64,000 nt of DNA from Cellulomonas sp. JH27-2 (lineage in GTDB: Bacteria; Actinomycetota; Actinomycetes; Actinomycetales; Cellulomonadaceae): assembly GCF_014837175.1 (NCBI RefSeq), contig NZ_JACYFR010000001.1:496001-560000 (forward strand), read 5' to 3'. Numbering within the stretch: position 1 is the stretch's first letter; each line of letters opens with the position of its first letter. Shown piece after piece: positions 44,686 to 53,767 of the stretch. Position numbers and translations under genes: made by a program. Below the pieces are notes generated by a model. The model ran no database searches and was not told where the DNA came from. It was given only the letters and a program-made list of their open reading frames with translations.

Positions 44686-45321
44686 ATGCGCCTGCACGTC
44701 GCGAACCACCCGCTGGTCGACCACAAGCTCACCGTCCTGCGCGACGAGTCCACGCACTCGGCGACGTTCCGCCTGCTGGTCGACGAGCTGGTCACGCTCC
44801 TCGCCTACGAGGCGACGCGCGACGTCCACACGCGCGAGGTGGAGATCACCACGCCGGTGACCACGACGACCGGTCGCAAGCTCGCGACGCCGCGCCCTCT
44901 CGTAGTGCCGATCCTGCGGGCCGGGCTGGGCATGCTCGACGGCATGACCCGCCTGCTCCCCACCGCCGAGGTCGGCTTCCTGGGCATGCAGCGCGACGAG
45001 GAGACGCTCGAGGCGATCACGTACGCCAACCGGCTCCCCGAGGACCTGTCCGGCCGGCAGTGCTTCCTGCTCGACCCGATGCTCGCGACCGGCGGCACCC
45101 TGGTGGCCGCGATCGACTACCTGCTGCAGCGCGGCGCGCGCGACGTCACCGCCGTCTGCCTGCTCGCCGCCCCCGAGGGCCTCAAGGTGGTCGAGGACTT
45201 CGTGGGCGACCGGGCCGACGTCTCGATCGTCGTCGCGTCGGTGGACGAGCGCCTCAACGAGAAGGCGTACATCGTGCCGGGCCTGGGCGACGCGGGCGAC
45301 CGCCTGTACGGCGTGGTCTGA
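44686..45321 (+). CDS. upp: Uracil phosphoribosyltransferase
   Basis: The 211-residue protein shows [30 protein letters not shown], the PRPP loop [16 protein letters not shown], and the C-terminal [15 protein letters not shown] that binds uracil. It makes UMP from uracil and PRPP in pyrimidine salvage. TAGGTT lies exactly 6 bases before the ATG with no ribosome site, so it is likely leaderless. Confidence 0.97.
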   Translation: MRLHVANHPLVDHKLTVLRDESTHSATFRLLVDELVTLLAYEATRDVHTREVEITTPVTTTTGRKLATPRPLVVPILRAGLGMLDGMTRLLPTAEVGFLGMQRDEETLEAITYANRLPEDLSGRQCFLLDPMLATGGTLVAAIDYLLQRGARDVTAVCLLAAPEGLKVVEDFVGDRADVSIVVASVDERLNEKAYIVPGLGDAGDRLYGVV

Positions 45322-45532
45322 CGGGCCCGTCCGACGGACCACGGGATGAGACGGGTGCGGTAATTCCTTGGGGTCCGCGTCCGGGGTGTGCGATGGTCAT
45401 CGGGTGATCCGTTCCTCGCACTACGCCACGGCGGCGTCTGCCGTGCGCGTACCTGCGATGCGCTGTCCGGCCTGACGTCGCCCGTCTCGCCCGACCCTGC
45501 CGCCTCGGCGGACCGCACACCCGGAGATCCTC

Positions 45533-45787
45533 ATGGCACTGCCAGCCCCGTTGCCCGCACCCGCACCGCGTCCGCGCGCCGGCTTCGTGCTGTACGTGAC
45601 GGTGCCCGACGAGACGTCGCCGGCCGACCTGGCCGCGGCCGCGGAGGCGCTTCACGAGCTGGCCGTCGACGCGCTCCCCGGGGCGGAGACGATCACCGCA
45701 CTCTCGCTCGTGCCCGGCGCGTCCGACGAGGTCCGGCGCGTCGGTGAACGGCTGACCGACCTGCGGCTCGTCGCACCGACGGACTGA
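45533..45787 (+). CDS. Small hypothetical protein
   Basis: The 84-residue protein has a Pro/Ala-rich start then a small alpha/beta unit (FVLYVTVPDETSPADLAAAAEALHEL). GGAGATCCTC precedes the ATG. No family recognised. It ends 16 bases before the convergent large surface protein gene. The 211 bases upstream (45322-45532) show no other feature. Confidence 0.55.
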   Translation: MALPAPLPAPAPRPRAGFVLYVTVPDETSPADLAAAAEALHELAVDALPGAETITALSLVPGASDEVRRVGERLTDLRLVAPTD

Positions 45788-45803
45788 CCAGCGACCGAGC
45801 CGG

Positions 45804-48800
45804 CTACCGGGCCTGCGCCGCCTGGCCGATCTGCGCCGGTTCGGTCTGCAGCGTCACGGCGCCGATCAGGTACTGGTCGCCGGTGGTGGATGCCGCCAGC
45901 GTGCTGACGTCGCAGGTCAGCGACGCGGGGACGAACGTCTTCACGTCCGTGCCGAGCGAGTTGACGGGCGACCAAGGCGAGCCGGTCCCGTCGGCGAGCC
46001 GCCAGCCCGTCGCGGTGGAGTCGAACGCGTTCCCCGACGAGCCGATGCCGGACGCGCGCCGGGGGGTCAGCGCCGTCGGCTTCCCGGCGTCGGTGCACCG
46101 GCTGGCGAGCGTGAGCTGGTCGCCGGTGGTGCCCGCATCGCCCTCCCACGCGACGACGCCGACGGTCGCGCGGCTGCCCTCGGGCGCGGCGAACGCGAAC
46201 TGCGGCGCGGTGCTCGAGGTGCCGACCCACGCGCCGCCGTCGTAGACGGTCACGGTGGTGTCGGCACCGCCAGGGATCTCGTACGCGACCACGAGCGCCC
46301 ACCCGGCGAAGTAGCTGGGGTCGGAGTCCGTGCGGGAGCTCGCGACGGCCACGTCGGCCACCGACCACGCACCGGGGCCTCCCGCGGCGACCTGCGACGT
46401 CACGTCGGCGACCGACTCGTAGTACGCGCGCCCGGCGTTGTCGGTCACGGTCGACAGCGCCGTGCCGCGCACCGCGGCGTACTCGCCTCCGGGCGCCCGC
46501 AGCCGCGCGGACAGCGTGCCGCCGCTCCACTGGTCCTTCGGCCCCTTGTTCGCCGCCCAGTACAAGCCCGCCCAGGCGACCTTCGCACCGTTCGGCAGCG
46601 CCAGCTGCGACGACGAGGAGACCGGCACGCTCGGCCGGGGCGTCGGGGCCGGGGCGTCGTCGAGCGGGAGCATCGACTGGTTGTTGTTGTTGCCGGACGA
46701 CGCGCTCAGCACGTCCTTGCACGCCTTGGCGGCGCTCCCCGTCCGCGCGCACGACAGCAGCGGCGCCCCCACCAGGGTCACGCCGTAGGGGCCCGACGCG
46801 CTGTAGGCGACCTTCAGGCCGGCCGACGACTGCGCGGGCACGCTCAGCGTCGCCGCCGCCGGCGCGATCACCCCGATAGCCCGCGCCGTGAGCGTCACCC
46901 GGCTCACGTCCGAGGCATACGGGCGCAGGCGGGCCGAGACGAGGATGGGCACCGCCGAGCCGTCCGCCACGTCACCGAGCGCGCAGTCGATGCCGCGCCG
47001 GTCGGCGGTGGGCACGCAGCGGGGCGTCTGCGCGTCGGGTGCGTCGGTGTCGACGAGCAGGTTCGCGGGCAGCGCGACGTGGACGCGCACGTCGGCGGCG
47101 TCGGCGCCACTGGGTCGGGTCGCATCGCCGACCACGGCCGAGAAGGACAGCTGCACACGCCCGTCCGGCTGCACGACGACGGACCGCTCGTCGGTGACCA
47201 GGGCGAGCGTGGGGGCGACGCCATCGACCTGCACGACGTGCTCGGCTGCCGCCACCTCGTCGGCCTCGACCCGGACGGAGAGGTCCCCGAGGTCGCCGAC
47301 GCTGCCGGGCGAACCACGCACCCCCAGCGTGAGCGGCACGGAGTCACCGCCGGCCAGGGTGTCGCGCGTGCAGGTCAGCACCGCGCCGGCCGGGACGGGG
47401 CAGGTCCACCCGGCGGGGTCGGTGGCGGCCCAGGTCACGCCGTCGGGCAGCGTCGCGGACACGGTCACGTCGCTCGCGTCGGCCTCGCCCGTGTTCCCGA
47501 CGGTCAGGTCGACGGCCGCGTCACGTCCGCCCGGCACCTCGACCGCGTCGTCGCCGGTCAGGGTCAGGTGGGCGGGGACGAGCTGCACGACGTACGGCAC
47601 GTCGACCGCCGTGGGCGTCGCGCGACCGGCCGGACCCAGCGTCACAGACATGGCACCGCCGACGCTCGCGCGGGACGCGCGCAGCTCGAGCACGAGCGGC
47701 GGGGCGGTGGCCCGGGCGGCGAGGTCAGGGACCGAGCAGCTGGCGACCGCGCGCGCCTCGTCGCCCGCCTCGACGCACGCCCACGGCCCGTCCTTCGGGC
47801 GCCAGGTGGTCCCGGGCGGCAGGGCGAGGCGCACCGACGCTCCCGGCGCCACGCTGGCCGTGCCCCCGTAGTTGCGGACGGCGATGGTCACCGGCACGTC
47901 CCGGCCGCTCTCGAGGACGAGGGGCGCGTCGCTCGTGGCCAGCGGCGCGACCGTCGCGATCCGCGCGGGCGCGGGTCGCATCCGCACGGTCACCGGCGCG
48001 ATCGGGTAGTCGACGCCCGCGCCGCTGACACGCACGGACAGCGTGCCGTCGCCGCGGTCGTACGACTCGTCGACGGACACCCGCAGCGTGGCCTGCGCGG
48101 TGGTCTGCGGAGCCAGGGTGGGGAGCGTGCAGTGCACCAGACCGCTGTCGCCGAGCTCGTCGCAGGCCCAAGCCGCGGGCACGGGCGCCGCGAAACGACC
48201 GGCGACGGCCTGCGCGACCACGGTGCGCACACCCGCCAGGCTCACGCCGTCGGGCAGCTGGATGTCCGCGCTCAGGTCGGACGCGGCGGTGCCTCCGGTG
48301 TTGGCGACGACGATCGACAGCTCCTGGTCGTCGAGCCCCGCGTCGAGCGCCAGCCCACCGTCGGGAACCACCACCGACAGCGCCGCCGGTGCGGCGGGCG
48401 GCTGCGTGGGTTCGGTCGTGGGCTCGGAGGTGGGCTCCGAGGTCGGGGCGCTGGTGGGTTCGGACGTGGGGGCTGAGGTGGGTTGCGACGTCGGCTCGCT
48501 CGACGGTTCCGCGGACGGCTGCGCCGTCGGGTCGGTCGTCGGCGCGTCCGTGGGCCCGGGTCCGGACGTGGGTGCGGTCGTCGGCGCGCCCGTGGGTGCG
48601 GCCGTCGGGCCACCCGGCACGACGACGCTTGTGGGCGGCACCGCGGCCGGGCCGCTCGGTGCGGTGGTCGGGGCGGCCGACGACGGCGCAGCGGTGACGG
48701 CAGTGGTCGTCGGGCCCGGCTGGTCCAGCGTCGACGTGGCACCGGGCGTCGGGACCGCCGCGCCGGGATCGGAGTCGCCGTCGTTCAGCCCCATCACGGC

Positions 48801-49850
48801 GGCCGTCGCGACGCCGGCCAGGACCAGCACACCCGCTGCGACCGCGACGGCGGCCGTGGGGATGGACGCGATGAAAGCGGCGATCCCGCCGACGGCCCCG
48901 GCTCCGGCGGCCCCGGCACCACCGGCACCCGCCGCGGCCCCGGCTGCAGCCGCACCCCCGGCACCGGCACCCGCAGCCGCACCGCTCCCGGCGTGCGCGT
49001 GCCCGCCCAGCGCCGCTGCGCCGGCCGCCAACCCGCCACCGACGGGCAGCAGGTGAGCCAGCGCACCCATCCCGGCGAGGCCCAGGACCAGCGGCGCGAT
49101 GACCGCGCGCATCCCGTGGTTGACGTCGGCGAGCTCCAGGACGAGCGCCCGGCACTCGCCGCACTCGTCGAGGTGCGCCTGCACCTGCGCGTTCTCCCTC
49201 GTGCCGAGGCCCCCGCGCACGTATGCACCGAGCTTGCCCGCGGCAGCACGGCACCCGGCGTCGAGCGGGTCGTTGAGGTGCTGCTGCAGGTACGCCTGCC
49301 GCAGGCCCTCGCGCGCGCGATAGGCAAGAGCGGCGGTGCCGTTGGCGGTCAGCCCCAGGATCGGGGCGATCTGCGCGGGGGTCAGCCCCTCGACCTCGGT
49401 GTGCCACAGGACTGCCTGCCACCGCTCGGGCAGGGTGTGGAAGGCGCGCGCGACGACGCCCCGCTCGAATCCCTCGAGGGCCGGTTCCTCGGCCGTGCCG
49501 GCCCACGCCGTCCCGGCCTCGAGGCTCGCGACGTCGTCCGTCGGCTCGGCCCGACGAGCGCGGTCGCGCTGCAGCCCCGCGACGCGGCGGACGACGGTGA
49601 ACAGGTAGGCCCGGAACGCGACGTCGGGCCCGTTGCCGCGCTGCAGCGCCAGGAACGTCGCGGCGAAGGCGTCGCTCACCACGTCCTCGGCGTCCGCGGC
49701 GGAGTTCGTGTACCGGCGCGCGACGACGAGTGCGGCGCCCGCATGGCGCTGGTAGAGCTCGCCGGTGGCCTCGACGTCACCCCCGCGGACGGCAGCGATG
49801 AGCTCGGCGTCCTCGCGGACGCCGTCCTCGGTGCCGGCATCGATGGTCAC
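45804..49850 (-). CDS. Sigma factor fused to zinc-finger anti-sigma, membrane and large surface region
   Basis: The 1348-residue protein joins parts that are normally separate. Residues 12-90 are sigma region 2 (DAEDVVSDAFAATFLAL), 130-190 are region 4 with a helix-turn-helix (LTPAQIAPILGLTANGTAAL), and 200-235 are a zinc-finger anti-sigma motif (His226, Cys230, Cys233 in HLDECGEC). Hydrophobic segments lie near 251-280 and at 323-354, separated by a Gly/Ala run. A Pro/Thr/Ser linker (355-490) leads to about 850 residues of beta-sandwich repeats of the DUF11/CARDB type and a C-terminal domain with LAWAGLYW-like text. The GTG at 49850 follows GAGGAG. It may sense the wall and release or silence its own sigma part. 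No sortase signal is seen. Confidence 0.85.
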   Translation of the reverse strand: MTIDAGTEDGVREDAELIAAVRGGDVEATGELYQRHAGAALVVARRYTNSAADAEDVVSDAFAATFLALQRGNGPDVAFRAYLFTVVRRVAGLQRDRARRAEPTDDVASLEAGTAWAGTAEEPALEGFERGVVARAFHTLPERWQAVLWHTEVEGLTPAQIAPILGLTANGTAALAYRAREGLRQAYLQQHLNDPLDAGCRAAAGKLGAYVRGGLGTRENAQVQAHLDECGECRALVLELADVNHGMRAVIAPLVLGLAGMGALAHLLPVGGGLAAGAAALGGHAHAGSGAAAGAGAGGAAAAGAAAGAGGAGAAGAGAVGGIAAFIASIPTAAVAVAAGVLVLAGVATAAVMGLNDGDSDPGAAVPTPGATSTLDQPGPTTTAVTAAPSSAAPTTAPSGPAAVPPTSVVVPGGPTAAPTGAPTTAPTSGPGPTDAPTTDPTAQPSAEPSSEPTSQPTSAPTSEPTSAPTSEPTSEPTTEPTQPPAAPAALSVVVPDGGLALDAGLDDQELSIVVANTGGTAASDLSADIQLPDGVSLAGVRTVVAQAVAGRFAAPVPAAWACDELGDSGLVHCTLPTLAPQTTAQATLRVSVDESYDRGDGTLSVRVSGAGVDYPIAPVTVRMRPAPARIATVAPLATSDAPLVLESGRDVPVTIAVRNYGGTASVAPGASVRLALPPGTTWRPKDGPWACVEAGDEARAVASCSVPDLAARATAPPLVLELRASRASVGGAMSVTLGPAGRATPTAVDVPYVVQLVPAHLTLTGDDAVEVPGGRDAAVDLTVGNTGEADASDVTVSATLPDGVTWAATDPAGWTCPVPAGAVLTCTRDTLAGGDSVPLTLGVRGSPGSVGDLGDLSVRVEADEVAAAEHVVQVDGVAPTLALVTDERSVVVQPDGRVQLSFSAVVGDATRPSGADAADVRVHVALPANLLVDTDAPDAQTPRCVPTADRRGIDCALGDVADGSAVPILVSARLRPYASDVSRVTLTARAIGVIAPAAATLSVPAQSSAGLKVAYSASGPYGVTLVGAPLLSCARTGSAAKACKDVLSASSGNNNNQSMLPLDDAPAPTPRPSVPVSSSSQLALPNGAKVAWAGLYWAANKGPKDQWSGGTLSARLRAPGGEYAAVRGTALSTVTDNAGRAYYESVADVTSQVAAGGPGAWSVADVAVASSRTDSDPSYFAGWALVVAYEIPGGADTTVTVYDGGAWVGTSSTAPQFAFAAPEGSRATVGVVAWEGDAGTTGDQLTLASRCTDAGKPTALTPRRASGIGSSGNAFDSTATGWRLADGTGSPWSPVNSLGTDVKTFVPASLTCDVSTLAASTTGDQYLIGAVTLQTEPAQIGQAAQAR

Positions 49851-49954
49851 GCCACTCCTCGTCCTCGGCCGTTGTGGCCCCGAACAGCCTGCCATACCGG
49901 ATGAATCGGGTGAACCGCCTTCCACGTACGGCCGGGTGGGTGAAAAAGCTGGCG

Positions 49955-50746
49955 ATGGCGTCACGCCGCGCCACGCGCCGCCTCTCATCGGTCGTGACGA
50001 CTCACGTGCGCCTCGGCGGCGCCCTGCTCCCGGCAGACCTGACGCAGCGCTGGCGCGACGCCAGCATCGCGACGGTCTGGCGGCGCGCATCCGACTGGGA
50101 CCATCAGGCGGCCGACGACCTCGCCTACGCGGTGGCCATCGGCGACGATCCCCGCGACTCCGCCTGGAACCTGGGCCGGGCCCGCGGCGAGATCGGCGTC
50201 GGCATCGAGGAGGCGCTCGACGACGTGGGCTGCCTGTACCGCGTCCTCGGCCCGCACGACCCGCCCCCGACGGTCGTGCGCGCCCTGGCCGGCGGGTGGG
50301 CCGACGCCCAGGCGGGCGCCGTCGTCGCCGGGCCCTGCCGCGACCCCGAGTCGGGGCTGCCGACGGGCCAGTACCTCGCTGTCCGCCTGGCCGAGGCGGC
50401 GCAGCACCCCGAGCCGGGCCGCCTGCTCGTGGTGGATGTCGCCGCGCGGGCCGTCACCCCGCCCGTGCGGCTGGCCCGGTCGGCCGCTGTCGGCGCGGCA
50501 CTGACCTCCACCTACGGGTCGGGGCACCCGATGGCGGCGCTCGGCGGTGGCGTCTTCGCGGTGCTCGAGCGGGGCGGGCTGGACGACGTCGACCTGACAC
50601 CCGTGCTGCGCCGGGAGATCCAGGCCCGCGTCGCCGACGAACCCGTGAGGTCCGCGACCCGCTGCCCGGTGCGGATCCGCAGCGTCGATGTGCCACACGA
50701 TGCCGACGAGGCGGAGCTGCTGGTCGCACGCTTGAGCCGATGCTGA
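49955..50746 (+). CDS. Hypothetical protein divergent from the sigma fusion
   Basis: The soluble 263-residue protein has a helical N-terminal half (WDHQAADDLAYAVAIGDDPRDSAWNLGRARGEIGVGIEEALDD) and a C-terminal half with alternating strands (VRIRSVDVPHDADEAELL). The layout recalls degenerate GGDEF-like regulators but lacks the signature, so I make no assignment. The start is uncertain: ATG 49955 is used, and the longer ATG 49874 overlaps the neighbour's promoter region. It may be regulated with the divergent sigma fusion. Confidence 0.6.
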   Translation: MASRRATRRLSSVVTTHVRLGGALLPADLTQRWRDASIATVWRRASDWDHQAADDLAYAVAIGDDPRDSAWNLGRARGEIGVGIEEALDDVGCLYRVLGPHDPPPTVVRALAGGWADAQAGAVVAGPCRDPESGLPTGQYLAVRLAEAAQHPEPGRLLVVDVAARAVTPPVRLARSAAVGAALTSTYGSGHPMAALGGGVFAVLERGGLDDVDLTPVLRREIQARVADEPVRSATRCPVRIRSVDVPHDADEAELLVARLSRC

Positions 50747-50850
50747 CCGAGCCGTGAACGGGCCATGGCCTGCGGATGGCTCACGCGGGCTGCAGCCACC
50801 CGGACGGGCGACCACCTGACAAAGGCTGCGGATCGGCTTACGGTCAAGTC

Positions 50851-51636
50851 ATGACTCCCGCAGGACTTGCCCCTGGCGACCCCACCTCGCCGACGGACCC
50901 GCGCGCACAGGCGGTGCCGGTCGACCCGAAGGACTCCGACGAGGCGCTCGTCGGACACCCCGACCCCGGTCCGCTGCTCGCAGCCGGCACGTTCGCCGAT
51001 GTCTTCGCCGTCGACGAGGCGCGCGTTCTGCGCCGTTACCGCGACGACGTCGACGCGACCCGGGAGGCGGACCTGGTCCGCCACGTCGTCTCCCACGGCT
51101 TCCCGGCACCTGCCGTGCTCGCGGCCGCGGCCTCGGACATCGTGATGGAGCGGTTGCACGGCCCGACGCTGCTCCAGTCGCTCGCCGCCGACGAGACGTC
51201 GATCCACGACGCAGCGGAGCTGCTCGCGGACCTCCACGTCCGGCTCCATGCGGTCCCCGCCCCCGCGGGCAGCGACGCCGGCGATGCCGTCCTGCACTTG
51301 GAGCTGCACCCGGGGAACATCATCCTGACCGAGCAGCGCGGGCCCGTCCTCGCCGGATGGAGCTCGGCACTCGTCGGACCGGCCGCGCTCGACGTCGCGA
51401 CGACGGCACTCATGATCGCGGAGGTCGCCGTCGATGCCGGCGGCGTCTACTCGCAGGCCGCGCGCGCACTGCTCGCGGCGTTCCTCGGCGGGACGGACGT
51501 CGACCCGCTCCCCGCACTCGACGACGCCGCGGAGCGTCGAGCGCAGGATCCCGCACTCGTCGCCGGCGAGCGCGCGCTCGTCCCCAGCGCGGCGGAGCTC
51601 GTCCGCGAGCTGAGGCAGATCGCCCGCCCGCACTGA
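50851..51636 (+). CDS. Aminoglycoside-phosphotransferase-like fold, probable pseudokinase
   Basis: The 261-residue protein has the APH/choline-kinase fold: GTFADVFAV loop, IVMERLHGPTLLQSL hinge, and LHLELHPGNIILT at residues 148-160. In active members this last motif is HxDxHPxN; here the catalytic Asp is Glu151. The metal-binding Asp of the next motif (normally IDW) is replaced by Gly169 in VLAGWSSALVGP, while the following GPAALDVATT is conserved. Loss of both acids suggests no kinase activity but retained ligand binding. TACGGT lies 6 bases before the ATG (leaderless). Confidence 0.8.
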   Translation: MTPAGLAPGDPTSPTDPRAQAVPVDPKDSDEALVGHPDPGPLLAAGTFADVFAVDEARVLRRYRDDVDATREADLVRHVVSHGFPAPAVLAAAASDIVMERLHGPTLLQSLAADETSIHDAAELLADLHVRLHAVPAPAGSDAGDAVLHLELHPGNIILTEQRGPVLAGWSSALVGPAALDVATTALMIAEVAVDAGGVYSQAARALLAAFLGGTDVDPLPALDDAAERRAQDPALVAGERALVPSAAELVRELRQIARPH

Positions 51637-51649
51637 CGAGCAGGTGCCG

Positions 51650-51949
51650 TCAGGCGGGGCTGAACGTCAGGCAGTCGGCGTGGTCGTGCCCGGCGCCGAT
51701 GCGCACCGAGTCCGCCGTGCACTCGAGCGACGAGTTGTGGCTGCACTCCGCGCGCTGGCAGGCACCCACGTGGGTGACCACCTTGTCGAGGCCGCCGCGC
51801 GTGCCGAGCGGGATGAACGTCGCGCACGACGCGTCACCGGCGCTGCCACCGATCGTCACCGCCGCGGCGTGGCAGCTCGAGTGGTCGTTGTACGAACAGC
51901 CGGACACCGAGCACTCGGTGACCGCAGGCATCTCCATCAGCGTGCTCAC
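51650..51949 (-). CDS. DUF1540 protein with two Cys motifs
   Basis: The 99-residue protein holds two DUF1540 units, ECSVSGCSYNDHSSCHAAAVTIG and ACQRAECSHNSSLECTADSVRIG, each with spaced cysteines likely to bind a metal. Each unit is followed by a shorter Cys (CATF, CLTF). GGAGGT stands directly before the GTG start at 51949. The family is small, secretion signal is absent, and function is unknown. The 228-bp gap up to the next gene shows no further feature. Confidence 0.88.
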   Translation of the reverse strand: MSTLMEMPAVTECSVSGCSYNDHSSCHAAAVTIGGSAGDASCATFIPLGTRGGLDKVVTHVGACQRAECSHNSSLECTADSVRIGAGHDHADCLTFSPA

Positions 51950-52177
51950 GATGACCTCCGACAGTGGGGTATGAGGCGTTACCCGACCGACGCTAGACCC
52001 GTTCCCACCACCCCGCCTAGCAAGGAAGGGCTGGCTAACCCGCAGGTCAGGGCGCTTTTCAGGGGAGGCTGCCCTTACCCCTGCCCATGTCCGTACTGGT
52101 CAGCGCACTACGGTCCGGACGCACGCGACCGCGCGCCCCGCAAGATCTCCTTGCGCGACACGCGGCCGTCAGCGCGA

Positions 52178-53245
52178 TCAGTTCTTCTGGAGCGGCACGA
52201 TCTGCGTCCGGCGGTGCGCGGCGAAGCTCGCCGTCAGCAGCACCGCCCCCAGGAAGATCGTCGCCAGGGTCAGCTCGACCACCTGCGTCACGGACGTCCC
52301 GGTGTGAGCAAGCTCCTCGTCGGTGCCCTCGGACGCCGCGACGGTGTCGGGGGTCGGGTCGTCCAGCACCTCGGTGACCGGAGCCGGGTCGGTGTCTGTC
52401 ACGCTCGAGCCGGAGCCGCCGGTGGCCCCGCCGTCCGAGCCGCTGCCGCCGCCGGTTCCACCGGTCGGCTCGATCGTCGGCTCGGGCAAGGGGTCGCCCG
52501 TGGGCGTGGGCTGCGGGTAGACGGTCGGCTCGCCTGTCGGCTGGGTCGTCGGCTCCGTCGTGGGCTCGGGCAGGGGGTCGCCCGTGGGCGTGGGCTGCGG
52601 GTAGGCGGTCGGCTCGCCTGTCGGCTCGGTCGTCGGCTCCGTCGTGGGCTCGGTCGTCGGCTCGCCTGTCGGCTCGGTCGTCGGGCTCGGCGTGGGCTGG
52701 GTCGTCGGGCTCGGCGTGGGCTCGGTCGTCGGGCTCGGCGTGGGCTCGGTCGTCGGGCTCGGCGTGGGCTCGGTCGTCGGGCTCGGCGTGGGATCGGTCG
52801 TCGGGCTCGGCGTGGGCTCGGGCTCGACGCAGACGGGCTTTTGCCCGCCCTCGCCGAAGTGCTCGTTGAAGCCGTGAATCTGGACCCACGTCACGCAGAA
52901 CGAGCCGCTCAGCCCGAAGGCCGACCATGGGATGAAGGACTTCCCGATCCACTCGCCGCTGGGCTGGTTGTTGAGCTTCTCGAGGTGGAGATTCTTGCTC
53001 TCGCCGCTCTCGCCGTTCCCGGTGTGCACGTTGAGGTCGTCGTTGTCGTCGAACTGGTAGCCGGCGGGCAACGTGATGCCCGTGGCGTCCACAGTGTAGG
53101 GAATCGGCCCGTCGGAACCGCCGGTCGAGACATAGGGCTTACCGGTCGAGATCGACGACACGGCGACAGCTCCGGCAGCCGGTGCGATCGCGAGGACGGC
53201 AGCGAGTGCCGCTGCGGACGCGGCACGGGGCAGGACCCGAGGCAT
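52178..53245 (-). CDS. Cell-wall-anchored repeat protein (LAxTG sortase substrate)
   Basis: The 355-residue precursor has a signal peptide (ASAAALAAVLAIAPAAGAVA), a mature N-terminal domain of about 120 residues (KPYVSTGGSDGPIPYTVDATG; two Cys), then a long stalk of Pro/Thr/Ser/Glu repeats, and the sorting signal LAHTG followed by a membrane helix (VVELTLATIFLGAVLLTASF) and a basic tail. LAxTG is the motif of class E sortases in high-GC actinobacteria. The stalk holds six PTPSPTTE-type octads and two 28-residue units. AAGGAG lies 9 bases before the ATG. It is probably a surface adhesin or pilus-like stalk; the head has no recognised family. Confidence 0.85.
   Translation of the reverse strand: MPRVLPRAASAAALAAVLAIAPAAGAVAVSSISTGKPYVSTGGSDGPIPYTVDATGITLPAGYQFDDNDDLNVHTGNGESGESKNLHLEKLNNQPSGEWIGKSFIPWSAFGLSGSFCVTWVQIHGFNEHFGEGGQKPVCVEPEPTPSPTTDPTPSPTTEPTPSPTTEPTPSPTTEPTPSPTTQPTPSPTTEPTGEPTTEPTTEPTTEPTGEPTAYPQPTPTGDPLPEPTTEPTTQPTGEPTVYPQPTPTGDPLPEPTIEPTGGTGGGSGSDGGATGGSGSSVTDTDPAPVTEVLDDPTPDTVAASEGTDEELAHTGTSVTQVVELTLATIFLGAVLLTASFAAHRRTQIVPLQKN
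52484..52820 (-). repeat. Coding tandem repeats in the wall-anchored protein
   Basis: Six copies of a 24-bp unit (octapeptide PTPSPTTE with small variants) lie at 52677-52820. Two copies of an 84-bp unit (28 residues including PTPTGDPLPEP) follow at about 52484-52651. Both unit lengths are multiples of three, so copy-number change by slippage would keep the frame and alter stalk length. Confidence 0.85.
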
Positions 53246-53368
53246 GGTGGACAACTCCTTCACGGCCCGATCCGCGGTCCTGTACCGCGGTCACCACCGT
53301 TGATTGGACGCTTGTCCAGTTTAACCTTTGGAGTTTCCTTTACCTTCCGCCGGGGGCCGTGAAACGCG

Positions 53369-53704
53369 TCACAGATCCGCGACGTTTCCCGAGGGCGCCG
53401 GTCCCCCACCGGCACTCGACGGCCCGCGCGAGCGGACGAGTCGACGGACCCCTCGGATCACCACCGCGAGCCCGAACACCGTGAACAGCACGAGAACGAC
53501 CGCCGAGAACGCACCGTCGACGCCGCCATAGAGGGCATAGAGCCCGGCCGCGGCCATGGCCACGCATCCCCGCGCGATCTCGGACACGGGTGAGCGACGC
53601 TTCCGTCGGCGGATCCGCCCCCCTGAGTCGCCACGCCGCCCGCGGCCAGCCGCTCTGAACGGCGCCGAGCGCGGCTGGTCGTCCTCGTATCCCGCGTACG
53701 GCAC
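53369..53704 (-). CDS. Small membrane protein
   Basis: The 111-residue protein has a hydrophilic Arg-rich N-terminal half and two hydrophobic segments (about 44-62 and 66-84). The pattern resembles small actinobacterial membrane proteins often encoded near DUF2510 genes. No family named. It is 63 bases downstream of the DUF2510 gene and probably in its operon. Confidence 0.6.
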   Translation of the reverse strand: MPYAGYEDDQPRSAPFRAAGRGRRGDSGGRIRRRKRRSPVSEIARGCVAMAAAGLYALYGGVDGAFSAVVLVLFTVFGLAVVIRGVRRLVRSRGPSSAGGGPAPSGNVADL

Positions 53705-53767
53705 GGCGACGGTCGACTCCGGAGCTGCTGTCGGGCTCGGCTCCTCACTCCCGTGACTCGATGCGGA

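Noticed and set aside
48880..49030. Gly/Ala-coding repeat run, considered as a CRISPR-like or satellite repeat
   Set aside because: It is simple Ala/Gly codon repetition between two hydrophobic segments of the sigma fusion; there are no spacers.
51990..52080. Possible iron-box (IdeR/DtxR) half sites such as GGCTAACC
   Set aside because: No full 19-bp palindrome is present and no iron gene is adjacent.
52677..52820. Six 24-bp units, considered as a CRISPR array
   Set aside because: Units are directly joined without spacers and encode an octapeptide in frame.
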